A stretch of DNA of 64,000 nucleotides from Prunella strophiata. Lineage: Eukaryota > Chordata > Aves > Passeriformes > Prunellidae. Both the position numbers and the translations under genes were made by a program. The notes beneath the pieces were generated by a model, which worked only from the letters and a program-made list of their open reading frames with translations, did not search any database and was not told the DNA's origin. The stretch is taken from positions 21,703,085-21,767,084 of the forward strand of contig JAZBQD010000019.1 in assembly GCA_036583965.1 (NCBI GenBank), given 5' to 3'. Shown in pieces: positions 26,448-37,735 of the stretch (the first letter of the stretch is position 1; each line of letters starts with the position of its first letter).

Positions 26448-28028
26448 GGTTTTCAAATATGTGCCATATACACTACAGCAAAAAGTAAAAGTGTCTCCAT
26501 AGTTTACAGGAAAGGCAAGACATACATCACTGTAAGCTGCTTTTACAGAATCCCTAATGTAGGATTTCCTACAGAATTAAATGAAAAGGGAAGAGGATAT
26601 GGAGAACCCATGAGTCCATGGGTCTTCCGATTACCTCACAAATACAGGCTAGAAGTAGTCACCTGTTAAAAAATACATGTCAATAAAGGTGTACAGTTAC
26701 TCTGCAGCACTGAGCCAGTCTGTTGTCTTGGACTACAGGCTCACTCTTGGCTTTCTGTCAGATGTCTCCCAAGAGAATCCTTTACAGCTTCACTATTGCA
26801 AACACTGCTCGTCCAGGGCAACAGAATTAGAGGCATTCAAAGTATATCTCCTAAAATATCTATTCCCAATAGCTTTTTCTGACTAGTGGGAGAGATTAAG
26901 ATTGCAACTGTACCATCTACACCTGCCATTCACTACACAACTTGTTGATTTTAAGCCACAGGACTGCAGGCTGTTTCATGATGGATGAAAATAAAGTCTG
27001 AGGTAACAATACCATAGAGGCAGGAATGCATGACTGAGCAGAGGAGGGAGGGAATGGTAGTGTTCAGTAGAATATTTGCTATTTAGGTAGGTAATGACAA
27101 TAAAGTCTGAAAAAATTATTTAAGCAGCACTACTGGGGAAAAAAATAGAAGGACACCCCACTGATTCAGTTGATTTCACAGACTTCAAGAACAAACTTCC
27201 CTTAATCTTCACACCTATAATAGCTAAGAATCCCACAGGGACATTTTCCTCCTTAGACATTCATCCCCAACAGACTCTGCAACAGTGAGCTGAGAAAATT
27301 CTGCTGTTGAGGACAGCTGGTCTTTTTCTTATACCAGCTAGACACTGGTCTAGCCACTCCATCCAGTGCACATCCTCATTCAGCACTTTGACAATCAAAA
27401 CACAAGACCCTGGCCATTGAAATCAGCCAGTCTGTACTGCAACTGTAATGTAACTTTGCATTAAGAGGTACTAGTGTGTGCCTTCTTCCTTTCCTCCTCC
27501 CCAGAATCTTCCTCCAGTGCTATCTCCTACTGCCCACTGCAGACTGGAAGTCTGCCTCCTGCTCAGTCATTTTACATCCCACTTCTGAACACCTAACGAC
27601 TCATTCACACAGTTTTAGCCAAGCCACCCATCTCCTCTCCACTTCAGTCCTGGCTATAACCCAAAACTGGAGGCCACATCTCCCCTTCTCCCAGACCACT
27701 GTGGCTTTTACAGCACTCCCTGACCTCCTCTTCCCAGCCCTTCCAAGTCTCTTCCCATAGAAACCACCTGGAGTCTGGTGAATGTTTCCCATGTTTCTAG
27801 GTGGGATCACCAGAATTGCATGAAGCCAAGAAGCTGTATCATAACAAATTGGGATATTGTTAGGGTTTATAGTGCAAAGAGAAAGCAAATTAATTTTAAT
27901 ATAGGAGATGTTAAAAAAGAAAACAAAACACCAAAGGACCCCATCAGACCACTCAGTTTACTCTGAAGTCCCTACTAACCTGGATTCTCCTCTGGTTCTT
28001 TTATAGCTTCCATCTTGGAGGAGTGTTA

Positions 28029-28052
28029 TGCTTAGTGCATATGCACTAAGCA
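28029..28052. repeat. 24-bp perfect palindrome with TGCATATGCA core
   Basis: TGCTTAGTGCAT at 28029-28040 is exactly complementary to 28041-28052, with no spacer. The central TGCATATGCA matches 10 of 12 positions of the palindromic POU-dimer element ATGCATATGCAT (MORE). Function is not shown. Confidence 0.92.
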
Positions 28053-30747
28053 ATGTGATTAGAATTGATCCAGGGAGTCTCCTGTCCTGCCCCAAGGGAA
28101 CAATTACACTGTATTGTAAGGACAAAATTAAAGCACTTGATTTTGGACCAGAGATCCACAAGTGAAAAGCCATGCTCCCATCCTTGTACTAAACCTCCCA
28201 AAATATTTAGCCGTACTTATTGCATAATAACTGCTTGAGTACACATTTCCCACAGTCATCAAAACATTCACCAATCTCTTCAAGGTTATCATAGTGAGGG
28301 TTTGGGGTTGAGAATTTTTTTTTTTTCTATTTTTGGGTAAGAGATTAAGGTGAATAAAAGATTTTTCTTTGACCACAAGCTTTCTTAAACTTGCCAAAGG
28401 GGAATGGAACTACATTCCACTAGCGAAAGAGACTTTCAGAAAAAATCCAAAGTGGGTTATAAAAAAATGACAGTAGATTTGGGTATGTCAAAGCTGCAGC
28501 CTCTGTCAGAGAGCAGGACAGAGAAGGAATGTCAAGAATAGAATAATACAAGGCCTGTAGTCTCCTGTAAAACAAGCATTTTTACTGATCATATTATTAA
28601 ACATTTTATTATTTCAGTGACTACAATAACCCCATTTCATGCTCCTGGGTTCGTGCTTTTCCATTATCAAAATCTGGCCAAAATACCAATGGCTCAGAAA
28701 ATAAATTAGTTGATTCCCTTTTTTAAAAGCTGTGTTTGACTTTAATTACATTGATACTTGCTTGGGAAATCAGACTTTACTCTCGAGAGGGTAAAAAGGG
28801 GGGAAACAAAGGAGGAAAAACAGACATGGAGAGAAAGAAATAGAATAAGACTAGACAATGGTGAGTCAGATTAATCAAATTAAAAGTTTCTAACCTCCTA
28901 TCTCTGAAATTTCAGCCAGTGCCCCTACTTAGGAATATGGGGGAATGAGGTTTTTTAATTATTCGTTAAGTTTTCTTTTATCAGTCATCTATTCAGAAAA
29001 TTCTGACATCTTCAAGTAGGCATGGTTATCAATCATTAGAAAGTGCTTTTATCTGGAGCTGCTCATAAGAAACTGAAGACTTTCCAAGATGAGCTTAATG
29101 CAGAAGGATGGTACTTCAAGGAAGAGAAAAGCAGCAAACAGGGGAGAAGTCTGTTTACCTTTCTTTCCATGTGGGTTAGTACTTAAGACTGAAAAAACAA
29201 AGCACGGCAGTCACCGTGAACAGCCAGGGAAGAGTCTGCAGAAGTGGGTAAGAAGAAGTTGTAACACAGATTGCTCCATGCAATAATGCTTTTACTTTTT
29301 TTCACTTATTCCTTTCATCTTTTATGACTGAGTTTCTCAGTGACACAACACCTATGTTGTTTGTCCAAGCTGTGTCCATAAGTGCCAAAATATTTATTCC
29401 TAGGCAGCTATTTCACAGCTGCTGATCAGCACTCAGCAGTATGGTCAAACCTTCTTCTTTCATTCCTTTCTCACTCTCCTGCACTCCCATCTTCCTCTCC
29501 TTCCAGCCTTTCTTTCCTCCACTCTTACCCCTTCTCATTCCATTTTAATCAAGGTTCTTTCCTAATTAAAACAAACAAATATGTGGAAGCAATTAACGTC
29601 TTGAAGGAAGCAGATGGTGGAATAGTGCCATTTCGTTATTGCATTAAGCCTTAACTTGCTATCTCTTCAAACTTTGTGCACTTTAATTAAGCACTGTTAC
29701 AGGCAAGTTCAATGGGCTCTAGAGTAGAGTTTATCCAATTAGCTCCTGAAAAGCTGATGGTGCATGGTGGCAGGCTGAGCATGCTGTGCAGCATGCAGCT
29801 GGGAAGGGCAGCTCCAGAGCCAGAAGGGACTAAGAACTTCCTTTACACATCCAGCAGGCAGGAAAGGGAACCAGAGAGAACTGAATGTTGATGATGGGGC
29901 AGAAATGTAAACCAGCCCTGCCCTGCCATGTTCAGGTGGAAGTTTGCCAGAGCCCATGTCAAAGGACTCAATGACCATTAATCCTATGCACGTATTTTAA
30001 GGGGCCATGGTGACTTTCAGTGTCTATGCCACCTTTCCAGAGACAGGGAAGGGGTGAACTTGTCAGAAGCACTTGTCAGAAGAATTTTCTGTAGCTTTCA
30101 GGCCTATTTATTGCCCTCTCACCTTCAGCATTAGCACCACTCCAATCTTTAGCTTCCATTATACCCCCAGATATAATGGACTGATGAAGAAGTGGCAGTT
30201 AAAGATCTTGAGTCACCTAGAAAAATACACAGAAAAATTGCAGTCAGCCCAACACTGCTGAACAGACGCTTTTGCAGCTAAAGCAAGGAGTGAAGAGCAG
30301 TTGTGTCATCAGCTTCATCCTCTCACTGTGCTCCACAGACACATGCCAGAAATGTGGACAGTCAAAAGCTGCACTGACCCAATCTACCTCCACCCTACCA
30401 CGTTCTGGCAGATGATACACTTCTATTCAACACTGGAGACAAGTGTCTCCAAATCCTACTCACAAATATTTAAGGAAAAGCAGCCAGTGTAACTCAGATG
30501 GAAACAGCCCTATAGATCCCAAGCTTCTCTGCACAGAAGTGTCTCAATTCTCTACACCTATATAAGGAAAAATATACATCTATTTTATACCTAGAATGCA
30601 AGACAGACAATTTTTGTGATTCCAGTGTCATACAGGGACCATGTGGAGGAAACACTTTCCTGTGTCTGTCAACCACAAAGATACTTTTTTGTATAACCAA
30701 GGTTGGAATATGGCTTAAGGAGGATTGACAAATTACATAGACAAAAA

Positions 30748-31040
30748 CCATCCCTGGAGGTCATCTAGTTTGAGAGCTTCTCTGAATTAATTTCTGTTTG
30801 AAGCAGGGCAAAAAAAATCCACTCCTGTCCTAAAGATTTCTATTAATGGAGAGTTCATAACAACTCCTAGAACATTTTTTCAGGGCCTAATTATCATAGT
30901 TGTTAAAAATGGGCACCTTATTTCTAGTCCAAATTAATCTATTTTAGCTCCTAACCACCTGTTCATGTTATATACCTTTATCTGCTCAAAGGGAAAACCC
31001 TCTAGTGTAAAACCTTCTTCTTCTTAGGATAAAAGGCAAT
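30748..31040 (-). repeat. Old CR1 LINE 3' fragment
   Basis: It starts with CCATCCCTGGAGGTCATCTAGT, typical of the reverse complement of a CR1 3' region. It continues through diverged text that fits (gagagttcataacaac, tcctaaccacctgttcatg). It is more diverged than the adjacent CR1 at 31487 and so is probably an older, separate insertion. Confidence 0.6.
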
Positions 31041-31486
31041 ATGCAACATTTGCTGAGGGGTAAGACTCATATCACAGTGTCCTGGTACTTCTTCATTCAT
31101 CAAAGTTTTAAACTCAAACAAGGAAACCATCACAATATCAAGAAATGCAACCACAGCATGCTATAAATAATGATTTTTTTCCTTGCAGACGCTTTCTTTT
31201 ACAATTGTGCCATATACAGTGCAGATGCATTTACTGAATATTTAATCATGCAAAATTCAAAGATTATGACCATGCAGTTCCCATCATAACCATTATGTAG
31301 CCCCAAGAACAGATGTAAGATTTTGTGTTTTCCTGTGGATTTTATCTTAATTGTGGCTTGAACCCATCACATGGAAAAGGGAGTTTATTAGCATTATGGA
31401 AACAGAAATTTTCAATTTCCAAACTTTGGGTACTTAAACTGTTATATTATCCCACTGTAAGGTGGTATGCAAACACAATAGGGCTA

Positions 31487-33028
31487 TAGAATAAAGAACC
31501 ACAGAATTATTCAGGTTGGAAAAGGCCTCCAAGATCACTGAGTTGAAGCGTGGACTCAGCACTGCTACATCCACCACTAAACCATGTCCCTAAGTGCCAC
31601 ATCTACATCTCTTATAAATACCTCCAGGGATGGTGACTCAACCACTTCCCTGAACAGCCTGTTCCAACACTTGACAACCCTTTCTGTAAAGAATTTCTTT
31701 CTAATATCCAACCTAAACTTCCCCTGGTGCAACTTGAGGCCATTTCCTCTCATCCTCTCACTTGTTACTGGAGAGAAGAGGCTGACCCCAACTTGCTACA
31801 GCCTCCTTCCAGGTAGTTGCAGAGAGTGACAGGGTCTCCCCTGAGCCTCTTCTTCTCCAGGTTAAACATCCCCAGTTCCCTCAGCTGCTTCTCCTAAAAT
31901 CTGTGTTCCAGACCCTTCACTAGCCCTGCTGCCCCTCTCCTGGACAAGCTCCATGCACCCCAGCATTTTTCCTGTTGCAAGGTGCCCAAAACTGGACACA
32001 GCACCTGAGGTGTGGCCCCATTAGAGCCAAGTACAGGCAGATGATCACTGCCCTAGTCCTGCTATCCACACTATTGCTGATCCAGGCCAGGATGCCATTT
32101 GCCTTCTTGGCCACCTGGGCACACCCTGCCTCATGTTCTATCAGCACCCCCAGGTCCTATTCTGCCAAGTAGCTTTCAGTCACACCCAGACTGTAGTGCT
32201 CTCTGGGGTTATTGTGAACCCAAGTGACCTGACACTTGGCCTTGTTGAACCTCATGCCATTGGCCTCAGCCCATCAATTCAGCCTGTCCAGATCCCATTG
32301 CAGACCCTTCCTGCCCTCCATGAAACTAACATTCCTGCCCAGCTTGTTGTCATCTGCAAACTTACTGAGAGTGCACTCGACCCCCTCATCCAGATCATCA
32401 ATAAAGATGGTAAACAGAACTGGGCCCAGTACTGAGCCCTGGGGAGCCTCACTAGTGACTGGCCACAAGCTGGATCCACCATCATTCACCAACATGCTGT
32501 GGGCCTGGCCATCCAGTGTTTTTACTCAAGGAAGAATACACCCATACAATCCATGAGCAGCTAGCTTCCCCAGGAGACTGCTGGAGAAGATCTGCTGGAG
32601 GAAACACTGTCAAAGACTTTACTGAAATCCAGGCAGACAGCATCCACAGCCTTTCTCCTCATCCACAAAGCGGGTCACTTTGTCACAGAAGAAGATCAGG
32701 TTGGTAAAGCAGGACTCTGCCTTTCCTCAATCCCTGCACATGCCTCATGATGACACTCAAGATGATCTGCTCCACAATCTTCCCTGGCACCCAGGTCAGG
32801 CTGACAGGACTATAATTTCCCTGGATCCTCCTTCTAGCCCTCCTTGTAAGTGGGCATCATGTTTGCCAACCTCCAGTCAACTGGAACTTCCCTGGTTAGC
32901 CAAGTCTGCTTACAAATGATGGAAAGCAGCCTGATAAGCACTTCAGCCAGCTCCTTCAGTGCCCTTGGGCAGTTCAATCCAGCCCCATAGACTTGTATGT
33001 TTCTAAGTGTTGTATCAAGTCACCCATT
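31487..33028 (-). mobile_element. CR1 LINE, 5'-truncated copy
   Basis: The low-coordinate end has the CR1 3' terminus in reverse (ATTCAGGTTGGAAAAGGCCT). The copy then runs about 1.5 kb through the 3' UTR and the end of ORF2 to about 33028 (a region resembling 'catagacttgtatg'). On the minus strand part of the reverse-transcriptase domain is readable (32274-32495). It is 5'-truncated, the usual CR1 outcome, and carries stops and frame changes, so it is inactive. It is in the same orientation as NRXN3. Confidence 0.93.
32274..32495 (-). pseudogene. CR1 reverse-transcriptase fragment
   Basis: A 73-codon stretch contains the RT motif PQGSVLGP (residues 18-25), FIDDL near 31-35 and the catalytic-box sequence FADD at 46-49, followed by NKLG where CR1 usually has TKLG. 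The frame ends at a TGA where active CR1 copies usually continue into WAD; a CGA-to-TGA change would explain it. It is a decayed LINE ORF2 piece, not a host gene. Confidence 0.9.
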
Positions 33029-34497
33029 TTCCCCTTAGATTATGAGAACTTCCATAATATTCATTCTCACAATATTCCTTCTTCATCAACAACAAAATAT
33101 TTATATCGTTTCATACATAATCTCACACTACAAGTGCATTTTTATGTAACCATTTCATTCCTATCCTTATTTAAGGCATACTTGGGTTCATATGTGAAGT
33201 ATTACATATAACTATACCATGTTCTCAGAAAGCAGATGTGTTCAGATCCACATACAATCAAGAAAAGTGTTACCTTCAACTACACTAAAGGAGGACCTAT
33301 TTTGCACTATTTGTATTGCTCTATCTGGTTATTTGACCTCATAAATCAATTTGGCCATGCAATTGCATTAAGTAGATGCTTAACACAGATGCACTAATAG
33401 GAAACAGCAGATATGCTGGCTTCAGAATTGAGTTCAGAATGCTTGCTTCTGAATTAAATCTGACTTGGCCAGTTTACATCTTTATCACCAGCTACAGGGA
33501 TGAGGAAATTCCAATCTCCAATGCCTCTGGAGCAGAAGTTGAGTCCATGTTGCCACAAGGACCAACATCCATCATCCATGCCATGAAAAGAGAGATGCTT
33601 CTTCTTTACAAACACCACATGAGCTAACACAGTTAGTGCAGACATTTAAAATGTGCTGTGTCCTAACAGGTGGATCTGCACACAAAGCACTGTCTTAGAG
33701 CAGAGGCCCTAACACATCACACTGGTCAGACCTGCTCTGTACTATTCTGACCACCTCTGCTCATGAAGGAGGAAACCAAGTCTTCAGAAAGCCTCTGAGG
33801 ATGAACCAGGCACCCTGAGCCTATTTCACAAAAAAAGACTAAAACAACGTGGCACTTAGCCTAACAAGATGAAGGCAAAGAGAAATGACTACTGACTATA
33901 AATACTTTAAAGACAGGAAAAAAGAGATTTCTTTATCTGAAGAACAATACTGACACCAGAAGAAAGGTGCCAAACTGGCTGTAAGTACAAGTACACTGGG
34001 AATTAAATAGCATTTCTAACAATCAGCAGAGTGAAGTTCTGAAATGACCATCCACCCAGAAAAATGGCAGACATAAAAAAAATATTGGGGATTATTTTCT
34101 GTAGAAGATACACATCTGCATGCCACAGGGCTCCAGAGGTCCTCTGCAGTTTGTGTTCCTACCCTGATCAAGGTAAATACTGTTAAACAACCACAAAAAA
34201 GCACAGTCTCAGTTCCAAAGAGCCAATAAATATCAGAAAGTATTTAAGACAAGGCTGAAGGATGGTGAGGGAGAGAAACTGTCCCCAGTGTACTGTTCCC
34301 AAAAATGTTTCAAGTCTCCAAAATAGTTTCACTATATGAGCATATCCTGTAGCTCACACAGCTTCCATTACACAGGTAATTGGAGTAGATCATCATAATG
34401 GCCACTCCTGGCCTTAAAATTCATGGATCACAAGGCAAGGTAAAAATGATAGAACATCAAGAGAAAACCTGAAATTCTAATCACATTTACTCAGCAC

Positions 34498-35465
34498 TTA
34501 GAACCTAACAGTTGATTCAGATCTCAAGTATTTTCCCAGCCAGGTGTTACAGGCAGCGAAACACCCCACAGCTGTTCCCTCACTCCTCCCCATCATGGGA
34601 GGGGCAGATGCTCTTGTGTTAACTAGCCACATGGCTTTTGCTAAATGTGTATTCCAATGTTTGAGGATCCCACCACCATTATTTTCAGTGTAGTCTTTAA
34701 CAGTCCATTGTATCATTTGATTTCCCCAGAGGCTGCTGCATGATAGGAAATGTGACTACCAAATCAACAGCATACACTTTGGCCCATGTCTCCATGAGGT
34801 TGCTTTGAAAATGAGTCCCATGGTGTGACTCAATCCCTTCTGATGTGCCATGTCACCATAAGGCTTGCTTTTCAAGGCACAAAACTGTTTTGGGTGGTGG
34901 CATGTGGCACAGGATGTGTTAAGCCACCAACTGGTGGCTGTTTGCACAATTGTAAGGACATAGCGCTTGCCTTGATGGGTTTGTGAGACTGTGATATAAT
35001 CAGTCTGCCAGACATCCCCACACTTATATTTTGAACATCATTCACCACACCACAGAGGCTTTAACAACTTGGCCTGCTTGATCACAGCACAGGTTTCACC
35101 TTCATGAATAACCTGGGCTATAGTGTCCATGATCAAGCCCACCTCTCAAAGACAAGCCCACCCATATGCTGCATCTCTTCCTCAGTCACCTGGGGTGTCA
35201 TGGACCCACCAAGCTGGAAATAATTCACCCTTGTGTTGGCAGTCCAGGCCTATCTGAGCTACTTCAGTCCTAGCAGCCTGATCCATATGCCCATTGTTCT
35301 GATTTTCTTCACTGGTCTGACTCTGGGGTCATGGGCATCTACGTAATGTCCTTTCACAGCTAGGTTCTCTCCCCAGGCAGCAACATCCTGCCACAACCCA
35401 GCAACCCACAGGGGTTTGTTCTGTTCTGTCAGTTGCTCTACTTTCACTGCTCTAGCCCCTGCCAC
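34498..35465 (-). pseudogene. Decayed ERVL pol (RNase H/integrase) remnant
   Basis: Three separate open stretches on the minus strand belong to one pol reading: 35259-35465 (end of RNase H into the integrase linker, with a DVAAWGENLAVKGH-like segment), 34756-34947 (integrase core region) and 34498-34716 (more distal, with a WLVNTR-like segment). Frameshifts and stops separate them. The encoded enzyme is not functional. Confidence 0.75.
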
Positions 35466-35572
35466 AAGGTATCCATGAATCAGTGACTACTAAACTAATA
35501 TAATGAATGCTTATAATGAGTTTTTTTTAACATTCTCTGGTCAGCTCTGTCTTTATTTCAACCCATAGTACC

Positions 35573-35590
35573 ACACATGGGGCACCAAAA
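35573..35590 (-). other. Primer-binding-site-like sequence of the ERVL element
   Basis: Immediately inside the LTR end, the minus strand reads TTGGTGCCCCATGTG. This is the TGGTGCC-type start expected for a retroviral primer-binding site. It supports the polarity of the element and the position of the LTR edge. Confidence 0.6.
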
Positions 35591-35595
35591 AGGAC

Positions 35596-36110
35596 TGTTG
35601 TGGGTCAAAACAGCAGGCAGCTAAGTACCACACTAGCCTTTTGCTCAGTACCCCACAGTGGGATGGGGGAGACAATCACAAAAAAGGTAAAACTCCTTGG
35701 TTGTAATAAAGACAGTTTATTAGGACAGAATAGAAAGGAAGGGGAAAAAAATAATGATGACAAAAGAATATACAAAACAAGTGATGCATATGCAATTGTT
35801 CATCACCCACTGGCTGATGCCCAGACAGTCCCCAGGCAGCAGATCAACACCCTGCCAGCCAGCTCCACACAGCTTTACTGTCCAGCATGACACCATCTGG
35901 TATGGAATATCTCTGACCAGTTTGGGTCAGCTGTCCTGGCTGCTTCCCCTCACAGCATCTTGTGTACCCCTGGCCTACTCACTAGTGGGGCAATATAAGA
36001 AGCTGCAAAGTTCCTGACCTAGTGTGAGCATTGCTCAGCAACAACTAAACATCAGTGTGTTTATCAGCATTACTCTCACCCTAAATTAAAAACACAGCAC
36101 TATGGCAGTG
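35596..36110 (-). repeat. ERVL-type LTR
   Basis: The plus-strand text TGTTGTGGGTCAAAACAGCA is the reverse complement of an LTR 3' end. The interior matches a common avian ERVL LTR (segments such as GGGATGGGGGAGA, AAGTGATGCA, TTTGGGTCAGCTGTCCTGGC, AACATCAGTGTGTT). The sense-strand poly(A) signal AATAAA is at 35716-35721. The usual TATA position appears to have decayed. Confidence 0.8.
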
Positions 36111-37569
36111 GAAACAAAGTCACCAAGACACACAATCCTGACCTAGGACTCGTGCAGTGGTAAACTGTAAACTCCAAAACATTTGATCTGTATTAGGTAA
36201 GAGCCCAGAGACGCCTTCTCAGCACTGGTTTTTGCATTTATCATCATTTAACATGATCTAGAGAAATGTCAGTCCCTAGATAAAGAATACAAAACTAGAA
36301 GTTAAAAGTGCAAAGTAAATACAGTCAACATAGTTTAACATAGCATTAAGGGAGAAGAAACACTTATCCTAAGAAAGCATTAACAGACTGTGTATTTGCA
36401 GTCTTATGGACAACTTTCAAAGAACAGCCATGCATAATCATAGGTATGACTTTTAGAAGCCTTTCACAGGAACAGGCAAGGCACAATCCCTACATTAATC
36501 ACCCACATTTCACCTCCTGTCCTACCCTACCAACTGCCCTCTGCATGTTGGTAAGAGTTTTGGTGAGTGAGTGCTCTGCCTAGAACTCTCTTCAACGAGT
36601 CAGTCCCACCCACTCCAAGGAGAAAATACATTGAATCTCCTAGAATACAAGAAGAGAGTGGTAGTTGAGCTTCCTCTAGAAAATGCCCCCATAGAAGTGC
36701 AGTCTCTAATGCAGGCAAAGTGAGCAAAATAAACAGAATGGGCAATGGTCAGAACACGTATGTGATATTAATTCAGAGCATCTTCCTTTTTGAACTCTCA
36801 GATGAAATCCAAACCTTTCTTGCCTAGAGGTAACCAAAGAGAGTGCAAGAGAGTGCTGACTCTTACAACAGAATTTACATACACACAAGTCCTCTGTGTG
36901 ACTGAACAGATGCCAAGTCAGTCTGAGAAGAACTCTGAGGATCTTCAGATGAGAGTATCTAAAACCTGCACAAAACAAATATTTATGGTCTATAAATATA
37001 CACAGGCACATTCCTACTCCTTCCTCCACAGAGCAGAAACTCCCACTACAAAGTGTCTTGCAACATGTCAGACATACTGACAAAGCAAGCAGAAACTGTG
37101 TTTTTTTCTCTGCTCCACATAGCAAGGCTATGTTCTTTATTCCTAGTCTTCTGATATTTATCCCTCCCTTTCTTCTCCATCTTATGCCTCAAGCCAGAGG
37201 CTTGTCTGCTGTCTCTTCATATTGGAAACATGCAAGCTTGTTTGGTTTAAAAGGTCAATCACAGCCTGTTTGTACTAAGTCTCGGATGCAAAAATCTCTT
37301 TGTATAAGCTAGGAAAAACACTGGAGAAGAGAGTGCTGGATGGAGGACTGTGAGCCGTGGGTAAGGTATCAGGGGCATGGACACAGTTAGGCACTGTGGA
37401 CATCTGGGGCAGCACCCATGAGCTGAGGGGCTCTTGGGTCTATGTCCTTGGTCAATAGAAAACAATGCAATTAAATTCCACTCATAACAAGAAAGGCTTA
37501 AGCTAAATGAGGTTACCTTATACTCATCACAAGCTAATAGTGTCCACAAGGATGGTGACTATTTACCAA

Positions 37570-37735
37570 CTGTGTTAATTTAAAACAATTGACTGTGTGT
37601 CTCAAAATGTAACTCCTCAGGAAAGGGGCTAAACCAACACAACTTCTGTTTTACAGATGGATAAAGCTATTAAGGTTGACACTTCATGATCAAGGGTCAT
37701 GATACAGGCCAGGACATTTTAAAGATGCACTGCGA
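37570..37735 (-). repeat. MIR-type ancient SINE remnant
   Basis: The text TTCTGTTTTACAGATGGATA is the reverse complement of the MIR core, followed by diverged sequence matching the 'taagtgacttgcccaaggtca' zone. Ends are uncertain. Confidence 0.5.

Larger units (their letters stand above)
13280..30747. other. Non-coding stretch, mostly unique sequence
   Basis: About 17 kb with no supported gene. Apart from an old SINE tail near 21.2 kb, poly(A) runs (21373-21389 and around 23779-23791), a T run around 28315-28326 and two palindromes (26429-26447 and 28029-28052), I see nothing recognisable. Short ORFs up to 132 codons (for example 18265-18663) have no domain, signal or splice context that suggests coding. 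Confidence 0.75.
34495..36110 (-). mobile_element. Truncated ERVL-type endogenous retrovirus
   Basis: Read on the minus strand, the order is LTR (36110-35596), a primer-binding-site-like segment, then a frame-broken pol remnant covering the RNase H/integrase part. I see no gag, protease or env, no complete RT and no second LTR. The jump from just behind the LTR into late pol implies a large internal deletion. The outer limit of the LTR near 36110 is approximate because its end has diverged. The element is non-functional and sits in the sense orientation of NRXN3. Confidence 0.78.

Noticed and set aside
32274..32495. Retron or other bacterial-type reverse transcriptase system
   Set aside because: The motifs PQGSVLGP and FADD together with the flanking 3' UTR and terminus are those of a CR1 LINE.
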